Assembly (NCBI GenBank): GCA_964580675.1
Contig: CAZOLI010000002.1
Location: forward strand, 62,001 to 126,000
Length of the DNA stretch: 64,000 bases
Source of the DNA: CAZOLI01 sp964580675
Lineage (GTDB): Bacteria; Planctomycetota; MHYJ01; CAYXQY01
Direction: 5' to 3'
Positions 53,848 to 63,444 of the stretch are shown here, piece after piece (position 1 is the stretch's first letter; each line of letters starts with the position of its first letter). The position numbers and the translations under genes are program-made. The notes beneath the pieces are model-generated. The model did not search any database. It saw only the letters and a program-made list of their open reading frames with translations, and was not told where the DNA came from.

Positions 53848-54618
53848 ATGTTGAAGGAGGAGGATACGCGTGTACCACACCATCTTTTTCTCCCCACCTT
53901 CCTTTTCTGCAGTTTCCTGTTCCTTTCCTCTATTTCGCACGCCCAGGAACAGAAACGGAACATTCCCTACGGACCGGTGCCCGATCAAACGGCCCCGTCT
54001 CAGAACAAAGCCGGATCCAAAAAGGAAACCAGTCCCCCGGAGCAGAAGGACGAAGAGGAAACGGAGTTTGAAGAAAAGCAGGAGAAGTTTGAGTCCGGTT
54101 CGATCGATCTTGGAACGAACGAAGGAACCGGCAATGAACAGCGGGACATCGGGGACCCGGATACCGAGGTTGATTTTGTTGAACTCGGCATCTGGACGGC
54201 GGTTGTGATTGTGCTGATCTTTGGGGTGTTCTACCTCCTCAAGAAATTCCTTCCCGCCACAAGAAAACTGTTTTCCCAGCCAGGTATGGAGGTGCTTTCC
54301 AGAATATCCCTCACCCGGAACGGCTCTCTATTTCTTGTCGAAGTCGGTGATCGAATTCTTCGAATCGGTGTTACGGGGGAGGAGATGACCTATATGGGTG
54401 AGGTGTCCGATCCGGATGAGGTCGCCCGGTTAAAGAGTGAGTGCAACACCGACGGAGACGGTCGGACCGATTTCTCCGATACCTTTTCCTCCGTATTTGG
54501 TAATCGTGAGGCCCGGGCTCCTGAAGGAGGTTCCGGAGAAACCTCCGGAACCAAACTGGAGGAATTAAATCAGGAGATTTCGGGATTGCAACAGATGATT
54601 AAGTCCTGGAGGGAGTAA
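53848..54618 (+). CDS. fliO: Flagellar biosynthesis protein FliO
   Basis: The 256-residue protein has a signal sequence (LFLPTFLFCSFLFLSSISHA), an acidic periplasmic linker, a membrane segment (LGIWTAVVIVLIFGVFYLLK), and the cytosolic FliO domain (GMEVLSRISLTRNGSLFLVE, VGDRILRIGVTGEEMTYMGE). FliO assists FliP assembly. It precedes fliP by 3 bases. Such proteins diverge strongly, so the call also leans on position. Confidence 0.85.
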   Translation: MLKEEDTRVPHHLFLPTFLFCSFLFLSSISHAQEQKRNIPYGPVPDQTAPSQNKAGSKKETSPPEQKDEEETEFEEKQEKFESGSIDLGTNEGTGNEQRDIGDPDTEVDFVELGIWTAVVIVLIFGVFYLLKKFLPATRKLFSQPGMEVLSRISLTRNGSLFLVEVGDRILRIGVTGEEMTYMGEVSDPDEVARLKSECNTDGDGRTDFSDTFSSVFGNREARAPEGGSGETSGTKLEELNQEISGLQQMIKSWRE

Positions 54619-54621
54619 GCC

Positions 54622-55425
54622 ATGAAATTTCGGGCGAAGTGGCTTCATGGATCCGCACTGGTTTTGCTCGTGGTTGGTACCGTGCTGATGATCACCTCCA
54701 TGGATCCGGCACTCGGCCAGTCCCCGGCCGATCCCCCACCGGTGCCAAAGGTTCCCGGTATTGATCAGGCGGAGTCGCCCGAGGACGTCGTCACCTCTCT
54801 GGAGGTACTCGGTCTGCTGACCATTCTGACCCTGACCCCCTCCATCATACTGATGATGACGGCCTTCACCCGGATTGTGATTGTGCTGTCCTTTGTCCGC
54901 CGGGCCATGGCCACTCAGAATCTTCCGCCGAACCAGGTGTTGATCGGTCTCGCGCTTATCCTGACGTTTGTGGTTATGGGTCCCACCTTCAAAAACATTC
55001 ACCAGGATGCGCTGAAGCCGTATATGGACCAGAAAATAACGGGGAAGAAAGCCTTTGACAAGGCCAGGTACCACATGAGGAAGTTTATGTTTTCCCAGAC
55101 CCGGAAAAAGGACATGGCGCTTTTTATCAAAATGTCCGAAAAAGACCCGGAAGACGTAAATACGCGTTCGGACATATCAACAATGATTTTAATTTCCTCG
55201 TTTGTCATCAGCGAGCTCCGCCGTGCGTTTATTATGGGATTTGCTATCTTTCTGCCGTTTGTGGTGATCGATCTTATTGTTGCTTCCACGTTAATTTCTA
55301 TGGGGATGCTGGTATTGCCGCCTATTTTGATTTCGCTTCCGTTTAAAATCCTTCTGTTTGTTCTGGTGGACGGATGGAACCTCGTTGTGGGATCGCTGAT
55401 GCAGAGTTTTCTGGTAGAGATGTGA
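54622..55425 (+). CDS. fliP: Flagellar export gate protein FliP
   Basis: The 267-residue polytopic protein with a signal peptide (MKFRAKWLHGSALVLLVVGT) shows LTILTLTPSIILMMTAFTRI, VIVLSFVRRAMATQNLPPNQ, VLIGLALILTFVVMGPTF and, near the end, SELRRAFIMGFAIFLPFVVI then GMLVLPPILISLPFKILLFV. These are diagnostic of FliP. Confidence 0.97.
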   Translation: MKFRAKWLHGSALVLLVVGTVLMITSMDPALGQSPADPPPVPKVPGIDQAESPEDVVTSLEVLGLLTILTLTPSIILMMTAFTRIVIVLSFVRRAMATQNLPPNQVLIGLALILTFVVMGPTFKNIHQDALKPYMDQKITGKKAFDKARYHMRKFMFSQTRKKDMALFIKMSEKDPEDVNTRSDISTMILISSFVISELRRAFIMGFAIFLPFVVIDLIVASTLISMGMLVLPPILISLPFKILLFVLVDGWNLVVGSLMQSFLVEM

Positions 55426-55525
55426 CCGGCCGGGAACACAGGTGTGGTGTGTATGATGGTAATGGAAAGACGGGGCCGGAAATGATGTTCGTAAACAGAC
55501 AACCTTAATATTTCGGGAGGAAGTT

Positions 55526-55804
55526 ATGGATCCGGATCATGTGCAGGTGGCCGTTGATCTCGGCCGTCAGGCGCTGTACATCACCCTTCTGCTATCCATT
55601 CCGCTTCTCGGGGTGGGCATGCTGGTTGGGGTGTTGATCAGTGTTCTCCAGGCGGCAACCCAGATTCAGGAGCAGACCCTGACGTTTGTGCCAAAAATCG
55701 TGGCGGTGATTCTTGCTCTTTTTATCGGACTGCCCTGGTTCCTTGAACAGATGATTAGCTTCACGCGGAATATTATTCATCGAATGCCGTATCTGTTTAC
55801 CTGA
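55526..55804 (+). CDS. fliQ: Flagellar export gate protein FliQ
   Basis: The 92-residue protein has two membrane helices (ALYITLLLSIPLLGVGMLVG and VPKIVAVILALFIGLPWFLE) separated by LQAATQIQEQTLTFVPK, the FliQ signature. GGGAGGAAG precedes the ATG. Its last base is the first of the fliR ATG. Confidence 0.96.
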   Translation: MDPDHVQVAVDLGRQALYITLLLSIPLLGVGMLVGVLISVLQAATQIQEQTLTFVPKIVAVILALFIGLPWFLEQMISFTRNIIHRMPYLFT

Positions 55805-56589
55805 TGAGCCTGTTCGACTTCACACAAATCCATGTGTTTGTGTTCGCCCTGGCGTTCTTCCGGATCGGGGCGTTCCTGTTTTTGGCGCCGGTTATTGGGT
55901 CCGACAACATCCCCAATCAGGTGAAAATTGGTTTTGCCCTGATTCTTGCGTTTCTTCTTATGCCGACCTTCCCCCTCCAAAAGATCCCGTTCCCGCCCGC
56001 AAGCATCGGGGTCATGTTTATCGGTGCCCTGTTCGAGGTCGGCGTCGGTCTGCTCCTCGGGTTTATCGCAAGAGTTCCGTTCGCGGCCATTCAGACGGCC
56101 GGGGCGTTCGTCGGCCGGGAGATGGGTCTGGCCCTGGCAAACGTCCTGGATCCGATTTCCAATCAACAGGTGGCCATACTCGGTCAGTTCAAGGTTCTGC
56201 TCGCGTTTGTGATCTGGGTGGCCATGAACGGACACCTCGCCCTCATCGACGCCCTGGGAAAAAGTTTCGATGTTCTTCTCCCCATGACGTTTTCCTTCAA
56301 CCATGAGTTTTTCAGAACACTTCCGGGGGATCTGGGCAGTTACCTGTTCGAGTTTGCCATAAAGGCCGATGCGCCGGCCATGGTCGCCCTGTTTCTGACG
56401 ACGGTTGCTCTCGGATTTATGGCCAAGACGGTACCGGAAATGAACGTGTTTATTCTCGGGTTCGCCCTGCGCATCGGCGTTGGGTTTTTTGTGATTCTGG
56501 TGTCGATTCCGCTGATGTCCTTTATAGTTCGACGGGCTCACGAAGACATTCTTCATTACCTTGACGCGTTTCTCGGGGTTGTTGGCTGA
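55804..56589 (+). CDS. fliR: Flagellar export gate protein FliR
   Basis: The 261-residue membrane protein begins MSLFDFTQIHVFVFALAFFR with RIGAFLFLAPVIGSDNIPNQ, then LLLGFIARVPFAAIQTAGAF and FVGREMGLALANVLDP and, near the C-terminus, MAKTVPEMNVFILGFALRIG. These are FliR family lines. It overlaps fliQ by 1 base. Confidence 0.95.
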   Translation: MSLFDFTQIHVFVFALAFFRIGAFLFLAPVIGSDNIPNQVKIGFALILAFLLMPTFPLQKIPFPPASIGVMFIGALFEVGVGLLLGFIARVPFAAIQTAGAFVGREMGLALANVLDPISNQQVAILGQFKVLLAFVIWVAMNGHLALIDALGKSFDVLLPMTFSFNHEFFRTLPGDLGSYLFEFAIKADAPAMVALFLTTVALGFMAKTVPEMNVFILGFALRIGVGFFVILVSIPLMSFIVRRAHEDILHYLDAFLGVVG

Positions 56590-56642
56590 CCGTTTTCCTG
56601 TGTGTTTTCATTTCCGGGACGCCGATCTCCAACAGTTAAGAC

Positions 56643-57722
56643 ATGCCAGATGAACGAACAGGCGAAAAAACGGAAGACCCAACACCACGAAGGCGCCGGG
56701 AGGCCCGAGAGGAAGGGAACATTGCACAGAGCACGGACCTCAGTGGAGCCATGGTGCTTCTGGGGGCGGTTCTCGTGCTGTATTTCTCCGGGCCGTCACT
56801 GGTGGAGGACGTAATGGCGAAATCACGTCAGATCCTTTCCGAAATGCATACGCTGGAAAGTGCTCCCTCCGCGATGTTGCCTTTCCTGAAGGATATGGTC
56901 CTGTTTCTGCTGGAAATTACGATGCCGTTTTTTGTTGTGGTGTTTGTGTTTGCCCTGGTGGGAAACATACTGCAGTTTGGATTTATCTGGGCCCCGCAGA
57001 TGCTCGCGCCGGACCTGAGCAAACTCAATCCCATTTCCGGTCTGTCCCGGATATTTTCCCTTCGTGGACTGGTTCGTTTGCTGATGAGCATTGGCAAACT
57101 CAGTGTGATCTCCGCCGTATTATGGTTTACACTGAGAGGGGAGGTAGGGGTGATGATCAACCTGTCCGAGATGGGGGTACCTCAGATTGCCAGGTACATC
57201 GGGGACATCTCCATGATCCTGGCGTTCCGGTTCGTTCTGGTGTTGATCTTTCTGAGCTTGCTGGATTTCGGATACCAGAGGTACCAGTACGAACAGGATC
57301 TGAAAATGACCAAACGGGAGGTGGAGGAAGAGATGAAACGAATGGAAGGGGATCCACAGATCCAGGAGCGTATACGGGAGGTGCAGGAGGAGATGTCCCG
57401 TCAGCGGATGATGGAGGAGGTGCCCGAGGCCGAAGTGGTCGTGACCAACCCGACGGAATATGCCGTTGCGCTTGATTACGTGGAAGAAGACATGCAGGCG
57501 CCCGTGGTTGTTGCGAAGGGGAAGGATCACATGGCGGACCAGATTCGATCCGTGGCCGCCGAACACCATGTACCGGTCGTTAGCCGTCCCCCGCTTGCCA
57601 GAGCTCTTTACGACATGTGTGAGACCGGTGACGAAATTCCGGAGGACCTTTACGAAGCCGTTGCCGAAGTGCTGGCGTACGTGTACAGGTTGGATGAAGA
57701 GAACGAACCCGCTTATGTCTGA
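56643..57722 (+). CDS. flhB: Flagellar export protein FlhB
   Basis: The 359-residue protein has the basic N-terminus with GEKTEDPTPRRRREAREEGN, four membrane helices, and a C-terminal cytosolic domain. The autocleavage site reads NPTEYAVALDY, where most flagellar homologues have NPTH. The substrate-specificity switch should still form, as asparagine-proline is kept. The segments VVVAKGKDHMADQIRSVAAE and PVVSRPPLARALYDMCETGD are typical. It starts 53 bases after fliR. Confidence 0.94.
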   Translation: MPDERTGEKTEDPTPRRRREAREEGNIAQSTDLSGAMVLLGAVLVLYFSGPSLVEDVMAKSRQILSEMHTLESAPSAMLPFLKDMVLFLLEITMPFFVVVFVFALVGNILQFGFIWAPQMLAPDLSKLNPISGLSRIFSLRGLVRLLMSIGKLSVISAVLWFTLRGEVGVMINLSEMGVPQIARYIGDISMILAFRFVLVLIFLSLLDFGYQRYQYEQDLKMTKREVEEEMKRMEGDPQIQERIREVQEEMSRQRMMEEVPEAEVVVTNPTEYAVALDYVEEDMQAPVVVAKGKDHMADQIRSVAAEHHVPVVSRPPLARALYDMCETGDEIPEDLYEAVAEVLAYVYRLDEENEPAYV

Positions 57723-57739
57723 TCTTTAAACGGTAAACC

Positions 57740-59860
57740 ATGCAGGAATCAATCGTTGACAGAGCAAGACAGGATCCGATGGGCGTCTTCTCCCAGAACC
57801 TGGATCTTGTCATGGTACTGGGCATCATCGCCATACTGATGGCGGTGTTTGTGCCCATGCCGACCAAAGTCATTGATTTCCTGCTGGTGATCAACATCAC
57901 CGGAGCCATAGCCATTTTGCTGACCGGTATTTACATGAAGGATCCGCTCAATTTCTCGGTATTTCCGAGTCTTCTGCTGGTCACAACGGCGTTTCGGCTG
58001 GCCCTGAACATAGCGACCACTCGGCTTATTCTCGGCAACGCCGGAAATCTTGGCGTCAACGCCGCCGGTCAGGTTGTTCGGACCTTCGGGGAATTCGTCG
58101 CCGGTGCCCAACCTCTTGTTGGATTTATTATCTTCGTCATTCTGGTCGTCGTGCAGTTTGTCGTTATTACGAAAGGAGCCAACCGAATTTCGGAAGTGGC
58201 CGCCCGGTTTCAGCTTGACGCCATGCCGGGAAAACAGATGGCCATTGACGCCGATCTGAACGCCGGTCTTATTACGGAGGAGGAGGCAAAAGAAAGACGG
58301 GAAAAGATCTCCAGCGAAGCGGATTTTTACGGTGCCATGGACGGTGCCACAAAGTTTGTCCGCGGGGATGCCATTGCCGGTATCGTGATTACGCTGATTA
58401 ACATTATCGGCGGGTTTATCATCGGGTTAATCCAGTACAACATGACCTGGGGACAGGCCCTTGAAACCTTTACGAAACTGACAATTGGAGACGGTCTGGT
58501 TTCCCAGATTCCGGCATTAATTGTGTCCATCTCCGCCGGTTTGATTGTCACCCGGACCGACACAAAAAGTAATCTCGGTGAGCAGCTCGTTCAGCAGATT
58601 TTTTCCTCGCCCCGCGCCCTGTTCATCACGGCCGGTTTTCTTGCGTTTCTCGTGATTACGCCTCTTCCCCCGATGGTCCTTCTGGCCGTCGCCGGTGCCA
58701 TAGGGTTTATTGCGTACAAGTTGCTTATGAGCAGGAGGGAGGAGGAACGAAAAGAGGAGGAACGAAAACGCAGGGAGGAGGAAGAGGAGGCACGGGAACC
58801 GGAACAGGTGGAGTCCGTACTTCAGGTGGATCCGATGGAACTGGAAATCGGATATGGGTTGATTCCTCTTGTGGAAGAGTCACAGGGAGGAGATCTCGTG
58901 GAACGCATCGGACGAATCCGTCAGCAAATAGCGCTTGATCTGGGAATTATCGTTCCGTCCATACGGATCCGGGACAACATGCAACTCGATCCCAACGAAT
59001 ACAAAATACGGATTCGCGGTGTGCGAGTGGCGGAAGGAGATGTGATGCCGGACCAGTACCTCGCCGTCGATCCCGGAACCGCTTCGGAGGAGCTGGAGGG
59101 GACTCCGACGTCCGATCCGGCCTTTGGTCTGGAAGCCTACTGGATCTCCGAAGCACAGCGGCAGAATGCGGAATCCGCCGGTTATACCGTCGTTGAAGCC
59201 GGAAGCGTATTGGCCACGCACCTGACCCAGGTAATCAAGGACAACGCGGATATGCTCCTGGATCGTCAGGCCGTGAACAACCTGATCGACAATGTTCGGG
59301 AAACTCACGCAGATCTCGTGGACGAACTGATTCCGGACATCGTTCGTGTGGGAACGGTGCAGAAAGTGTTGAAGAACCTGGTCCGGGAGCGGGTGTCCAT
59401 CCGCGATCTTCCCACCATTCTGGAGACCCTGGCCAATTACGCACCCAAAACTCAGGATGTGACGGTTCTGACCGAATACTGCCGGAACGCCCTCGGACGG
59501 CAGATTTCTCAGACGGTGGAGGAAGACGGGGTTATTCACTGCGTAACGGTGGATCCGGGTCTGGAGGATTTCATTCAGAATGCGACTCAGCGGACCGAAA
59601 CGGCGATCAATCTGAACATCTCTCCCGATGCCCACCGGGCCCTGGTTGAACAATTTTCGGAACAGATACAGAAACTGTTGAATCAGGGGTATGATCCTGT
59701 GGTCCTCTGCTCACCCGAGGTGCGAGCACAGATACGCAGCATCGTCGAGGACATCCAGTCCGACATATGGGTTCTTTCGTACAACGAAGTTTCTCAGGAG
59801 ATGGATGTGCAGAGTCACGGAACGGTTCGTATGGACATGGCCGAACAGGGAGCCGGGTAA
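57740..59860 (+). CDS. flhA: Flagellar export protein FlhA
   Basis: The 706-residue protein has an eight-helix membrane domain (VMVLGIIAILMAVFVPMPTK, VIDFLLVINITGAIAILLTG, SVFPSLLLVTTAFRLALNIA, with GNAGNLGVNAAGQVVRTFGE) and a large cytosolic domain (LGIIVPSIRIRDNMQLDPNE, VGTVQKVLKNLVRERVSIRD, VVLCSPEVRAQIRSIVEDIQ). Length is standard. It docks export substrates. Confidence 0.97.
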   Translation: MQESIVDRARQDPMGVFSQNLDLVMVLGIIAILMAVFVPMPTKVIDFLLVINITGAIAILLTGIYMKDPLNFSVFPSLLLVTTAFRLALNIATTRLILGNAGNLGVNAAGQVVRTFGEFVAGAQPLVGFIIFVILVVVQFVVITKGANRISEVAARFQLDAMPGKQMAIDADLNAGLITEEEAKERREKISSEADFYGAMDGATKFVRGDAIAGIVITLINIIGGFIIGLIQYNMTWGQALETFTKLTIGDGLVSQIPALIVSISAGLIVTRTDTKSNLGEQLVQQIFSSPRALFITAGFLAFLVITPLPPMVLLAVAGAIGFIAYKLLMSRREEERKEEERKRREEEEEAREPEQVESVLQVDPMELEIGYGLIPLVEESQGGDLVERIGRIRQQIALDLGIIVPSIRIRDNMQLDPNEYKIRIRGVRVAEGDVMPDQYLAVDPGTASEELEGTPTSDPAFGLEAYWISEAQRQNAESAGYTVVEAGSVLATHLTQVIKDNADMLLDRQAVNNLIDNVRETHADLVDELIPDIVRVGTVQKVLKNLVRERVSIRDLPTILETLANYAPKTQDVTVLTEYCRNALGRQISQTVEEDGVIHCVTVDPGLEDFIQNATQRTETAINLNISPDAHRALVEQFSEQIQKLLNQGYDPVVLCSPEVRAQIRSIVEDIQSDIWVLSYNEVSQEMDVQSHGTVRMDMAEQGAG

Positions 59861-59913
59861 AAACCATGATTGCTTCCGGAATCTGGTAACACAACTTTTT
59901 TAAGGAGGAGGAT

Positions 59914-61254
59914 ATGGAGGTAAAGCGTTTTGTGGGTCGTTCTCTCGAAGAGGCCCTGCAGAAAACCAAAGAGGAATTCGGAACAGAGGCCGTCATTCTG
60001 TATACGTATGCTCCGGAGCGGAACTGGTTTCAGAAGCTGTTCGGAAATCAGAAGTTTATCGTCATCGCCGGGCGAAACATAAATCTCATCACGGACGGCT
60101 CCGACACGGAAGGCGGGGAAAGGCAAAACGGAGCGGATCAGTTACTCGAGGAAAAATACGCGCCTCCGGGTGAGGAAGCGAATCAGGAAACCACCTCAAT
60201 TGCAGAGTTTCTGGAATCCATCAGGGAAGAGGAGGAATCCGGCAACGGTGCCGGAACGGCCGACGTGGAGGTTGCCGTACAGAACAGGCAGGATAACGGC
60301 AGCACCGACCCCGATACCGGAAGCCCGAACCCGGATACGACGGGATCTTCACCGAAAGAAAAACCCGGTCGAAGAGGGGGGAAAAGCATTGAAAACATCG
60401 AAAGTATGCTCCGGGACCTGACGGATCTGGTCAAGCACGATAAACTGTCACAGGCCAATGAAGAGCTGTTCAAAAATTATAAGCGCATGCTGGAGAACAA
60501 CATCTCCAGGGTGATTGCCATGAACATCGTGGAACAGCTTCAGGACGAAATGGATCCGGATGATCTGTCGGATCGGGACGCCGTTCGCGGAGGAATTCAG
60601 AACACCATCCGGGAAATGATACCCGATTCGAATCCCATCGAACCGGGCGTGGAGGAATGCAATTCCGTGGCCATGGTGGGCCCGACCGGCGTGGGAAAAA
60701 CAACGACCGTGGCCAAGCTGGCGGGTCGGTTTGTGGTGAAGGAGAACTGTTCCGTTGGCCTGCTGACGATCGATTCCTACCGGCTCGGGGCGGCGACCCA
60801 GCTGCAGAAGGTGGCTTCCCTCCTGGAAATTCCGTGTCGCACCTCCAAAAATCCCGCGCAGTTCCGGAAAACCCTCTCCTCGATGACGGAGGAACATGAC
60901 CTCGTGTTGATCGACACGCTGGGAACGAGCCAGAACGACGAGGAGAAAATTCAGCGGTTGCACGAATTCTTCAGGGCCCGCCGACCCGATCAGGTTCATC
61001 TGGTGCTGAGTGCCAACTCCCGGGACGAAGTGTTGCTGGACACGATTCAATCGTTTTCACCGCTCGACGTGGATCGGGTCATATTTTCGAAGGTGGACGA
61101 AGCCACGCGACTGGGTTTAATCATCAATATTCTGAACGAGATCAACACCGGTATTTCCTATATTACGACGGGCCAAGAAATTCCGAAGGACATCCGTGAG
61201 GCGAAGGACGAGGAGCTGGTGGAGATGATTCTCGGGGAGGCAGAACATGCTTGA
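59914..61254 (+). CDS. flhF: Flagellar placement GTPase FlhF
   Basis: The 446-residue SRP-type GTPase has a B domain (RSLEEALQKTKEEFGTEAVI), a linker of about 100 acidic residues, and a C-terminal NG domain: AMVGPTGVGKTTTVAKLAG (G1), GLLTIDSYRLGAATQLQKVA, DLVLIDTLGTSQNDEEK (G3-like; usual DTAGR altered to DTLGT) and VDRVIFSKVDEATRLGLIIN. AGGAGGAGG is upstream. It overlaps flhG by 8 bases. Confidence 0.94.
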   Translation: MEVKRFVGRSLEEALQKTKEEFGTEAVILYTYAPERNWFQKLFGNQKFIVIAGRNINLITDGSDTEGGERQNGADQLLEEKYAPPGEEANQETTSIAEFLESIREEEESGNGAGTADVEVAVQNRQDNGSTDPDTGSPNPDTTGSSPKEKPGRRGGKSIENIESMLRDLTDLVKHDKLSQANEELFKNYKRMLENNISRVIAMNIVEQLQDEMDPDDLSDRDAVRGGIQNTIREMIPDSNPIEPGVEECNSVAMVGPTGVGKTTTVAKLAGRFVVKENCSVGLLTIDSYRLGAATQLQKVASLLEIPCRTSKNPAQFRKTLSSMTEEHDLVLIDTLGTSQNDEEKIQRLHEFFRARRPDQVHLVLSANSRDEVLLDTIQSFSPLDVDRVIFSKVDEATRLGLIINILNEINTGISYITTGQEIPKDIREAKDEELVEMILGEAEHA

Positions 61255-62152
61255 TCAGGCATCCGAACTGCGAAAAATGATGGGCAACCGTTCGGGGACT
61301 GCCGAACAGAAGAAGGGCCGTGACGGCCGCCCCGCCGTCGAGGCGGATTTTGCCCGGGTCGTCTCCATAACGAGTGGGAAAGGCGGCGTCGGGAAATCGA
61401 ACCTCGCGGTGAATCTGGCCATCCAGCTTGCCCGCGAAAACCGGGAGGTCGTGTTAATGGACATGGACATTGGTCTGGCCAACGTTGATATTCTTCTGGA
61501 CATCAACCCGCGATACCGGCTTTCCCACCTGGTTCGGGAAGAGGTCTCGCTCGAGGACGGACTGGTGGAAGCACCCGGAGGGATCAACGTACTTCCGGGC
61601 GTCTCCGGGGTCGACCGCCTCATTAACATGGACCCGGACGATCGAAAGCAGGTATTGAAAATTCTTGCCGAGGTGCAGAGACGAGCGGACGTCGTCGTGG
61701 TGGATACCGGCGCCGGGGTGTCCGAAAGCGTGATCCCTTTTGCTGCCTGTGCGGATGACGTCCTGACGGTGATCACGCCGGAGCCGACGGCCAAAGTGGA
61801 CGCCTGCACCGCCCTGGACCGGCTGGCCGAGCATCCAAGCTGTGGCGAATTGCGGGTTCTGGTGAACAAAGCCCGTGATCGGGACGAAGCATCGGATGCG
61901 GCCGAGGACGTGGAACGGGTGGCCAGCCGGTTTCTGGACGTATTTGTCTCAAAGCTTGGTTACGTCCTGTTTGATGATCGTATGGCTAAATCCGTTCGAT
62001 CCCGAACGCCGGTTACCATCAAGCATCCGGACGCCCCCTCGTCCCGGTGCATCCGCACTATTGCGGGAATGATTACCGGTTCGGAGAACGACGGGTCCGA
62101 ATCCTCATCTCACTTTCTTCGACGCTGTATCGAATGGCTGATGCCAATTTAA
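61247..62152 (+). CDS. flhG: Flagellar number regulator FlhG (MinD-like ATPase)
   Basis: The 301-residue protein begins MLDQASELRKMMG, then the deviant Walker motif ITSGKGGVGKSNLAVNLAIQ, DMDIGLANVDILLDINPRYR, VVVDTGAGVSESVIPFAACA and TPEPTAKVDACTALDRLAEH. This is the FlhG/YlxH family. In other bacteria it binds FlhF and sets flagellar number. Confidence 0.95.
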   Translation: MLDQASELRKMMGNRSGTAEQKKGRDGRPAVEADFARVVSITSGKGGVGKSNLAVNLAIQLARENREVVLMDMDIGLANVDILLDINPRYRLSHLVREEVSLEDGLVEAPGGINVLPGVSGVDRLINMDPDDRKQVLKILAEVQRRADVVVVDTGAGVSESVIPFAACADDVLTVITPEPTAKVDACTALDRLAEHPSCGELRVLVNKARDRDEASDAAEDVERVASRFLDVFVSKLGYVLFDDRMAKSVRSRTPVTIKHPDAPSSRCIRTIAGMITGSENDGSESSSHFLRRCIEWLMPI

Positions 62153-62496
62153 AAGACGAGCCACCCCACAAAACGAAATTGCTCTGTGGGACGGTGATCG
62201 GCATTGTGGCGTTTCTTTGTTCGGTTGCTGTGGGATACGTCAACGAAAATCTGATGTACGGGGTGCAAACCGGTCTTTTATGGGGGTTACTGTTCTTCGT
62301 GTTTGGGTTTTGTGTGGGTCATACAGGGCAATTAATCATTGAAGAGAACCTGGAAGAAGAAGAGGAAGAAACGGGTGAAGAAGAAGGTGAGGAAACGGAG
62401 GAACAGCAAGAAACCGGGGAAACGGCGGGAGAAACGGAGGAACAGAGCGAAGAAGCCGATTCGGAGGAAACCGTGGAAGAGGGGGGCCCCATGTGA
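62134..62496 (+). CDS. Small membrane protein with acidic tail
   Basis: From ATG 62134, 19 bases inside the end of flhG, the 120-residue product has two membrane helices (LLCGTVIGIVAFLCSVAVGY and GLLWGLLFFVFGFCVGHTGQ) and an extremely acidic C-terminus of about 50 residues rich in EE and ET. No family recognised. A longer frame upstream would lie inside flhG and is not likely. It sits between flhG and fliA. Confidence 0.6.
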   Translation: MADANLKDEPPHKTKLLCGTVIGIVAFLCSVAVGYVNENLMYGVQTGLLWGLLFFVFGFCVGHTGQLIIEENLEEEEEETGEEEGEETEEQQETGETAGETEEQSEEADSEETVEEGGPM

Positions 62497-62518
62497 CCGG
62501 ACAAAAAGTGGGTAAACA

Positions 62519-62547
62519 TTGATTCGAATACCTTCCGATAATATAAT
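62519..62547 (+). promoter_or_regulatory. Sigma-70-like promoter before fliA
   Basis: TTGATT, a 17-base spacer and a perfect TATAAT lie 43 bases before the fliA start at 62590, so fliA may be transcribed independently of the upstream sigma-54 promoter. Confidence 0.6.
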
Positions 62548-62589
62548 GAAGTTGTTATAGAAACCATGTTAACGGTGGGGGAAAGGAAT

Positions 62590-63408
62590 ATGGCCGAACC
62601 AGATCCAAAACCAAAATACACGGGCGAATTACCGGAGAAACTGACAAACAAAGAAAAGTGGCGAGATTACTTTCGCCAGCCAACGCCGGAACATCGCAAC
62701 GCGCTTGTTGAGGAGTACCTCAATCTGGTGCATTACTGTGCGGAGCGGTTGAGCAAACGGCTTCCGAACAGTGTCGCCCTGGAGGACCTCAAAAGCGACG
62801 GGGTGTTTGGTCTCATTGATGCGATAGAAAAATACGACCCGGACAAAGGGGTGAAATTCGAAACGTACAGCACCCTTCGGATTCGGGGGTCCATGCTGGA
62901 TTCCCTCCGTTCGGAGGATTGGGTGCCCCGGTTGATCCGGAAGAAAAGTCACAAGTACCAGGAGGCGGTGCAGGAGCTGGAGTCCGAACTCGGACGCCGT
63001 CCAACGGACATCGAGATAGCGGATCGAATGGATATGTCCCTGGATGAACTGGAGGAACTCCAGCGGGAAATATCCACATCGGTCATGTTCTCACTGACGC
63101 CAAACTGGGACGACGACGACGAGAAACTCGAAAACATTGATCGGTTAAAACAGACAACGGAACCCCGTCCCGAGCGGGAAATTTTCAAGAAGGACATTCT
63201 GAATTACGTGACCGATAAACTCTCGAAGAAGGAGCGACTCGTACTCCTTCTCTACTATGTGGAGGATCTCACGATGAAGGAAATCGGGGAGACGTTAAAT
63301 CTTTCCGAGAGCCGGATCTGTCAGATTCACTCAGGCCTGATATCGGAGCTTGAGACAAAACTTGAGGACAAGAAAGACGAGCTTCTCGGTGAACCGAGTC
63401 CGCGGTAG
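62590..63408 (+). CDS. fliA: Flagellar sigma factor FliA (sigma-28/WhiG type)
   Basis: From ATG 62590 (GGGGGAAAGG upstream) it is 272 residues; ATG 62566 would add 8. Region 2 is DGVFGLIDAIEKYDPDKGVK, FETYSTLRIRGSMLDSLRSE and DWVPRLIRKKS; region 3 ELGRRPTDIEIADRMDMSLD; region 4 KLSKKERLVLLLYYVEDLTM and KEIGETLNLSESRICQIHSG. These are the FliA/WhiG lines. It is expected to direct late flagellar genes elsewhere. Confidence 0.95.
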   Translation: MAEPDPKPKYTGELPEKLTNKEKWRDYFRQPTPEHRNALVEEYLNLVHYCAERLSKRLPNSVALEDLKSDGVFGLIDAIEKYDPDKGVKFETYSTLRIRGSMLDSLRSEDWVPRLIRKKSHKYQEAVQELESELGRRPTDIEIADRMDMSLDELEELQREISTSVMFSLTPNWDDDDEKLENIDRLKQTTEPRPEREIFKKDILNYVTDKLSKKERLVLLLYYVEDLTMKEIGETLNLSESRICQIHSGLISELETKLEDKKDELLGEPSPR

Positions 63409-63444
63409 GAAACGATGAAGTAAAATTGGAACGGGAGAATCAAA

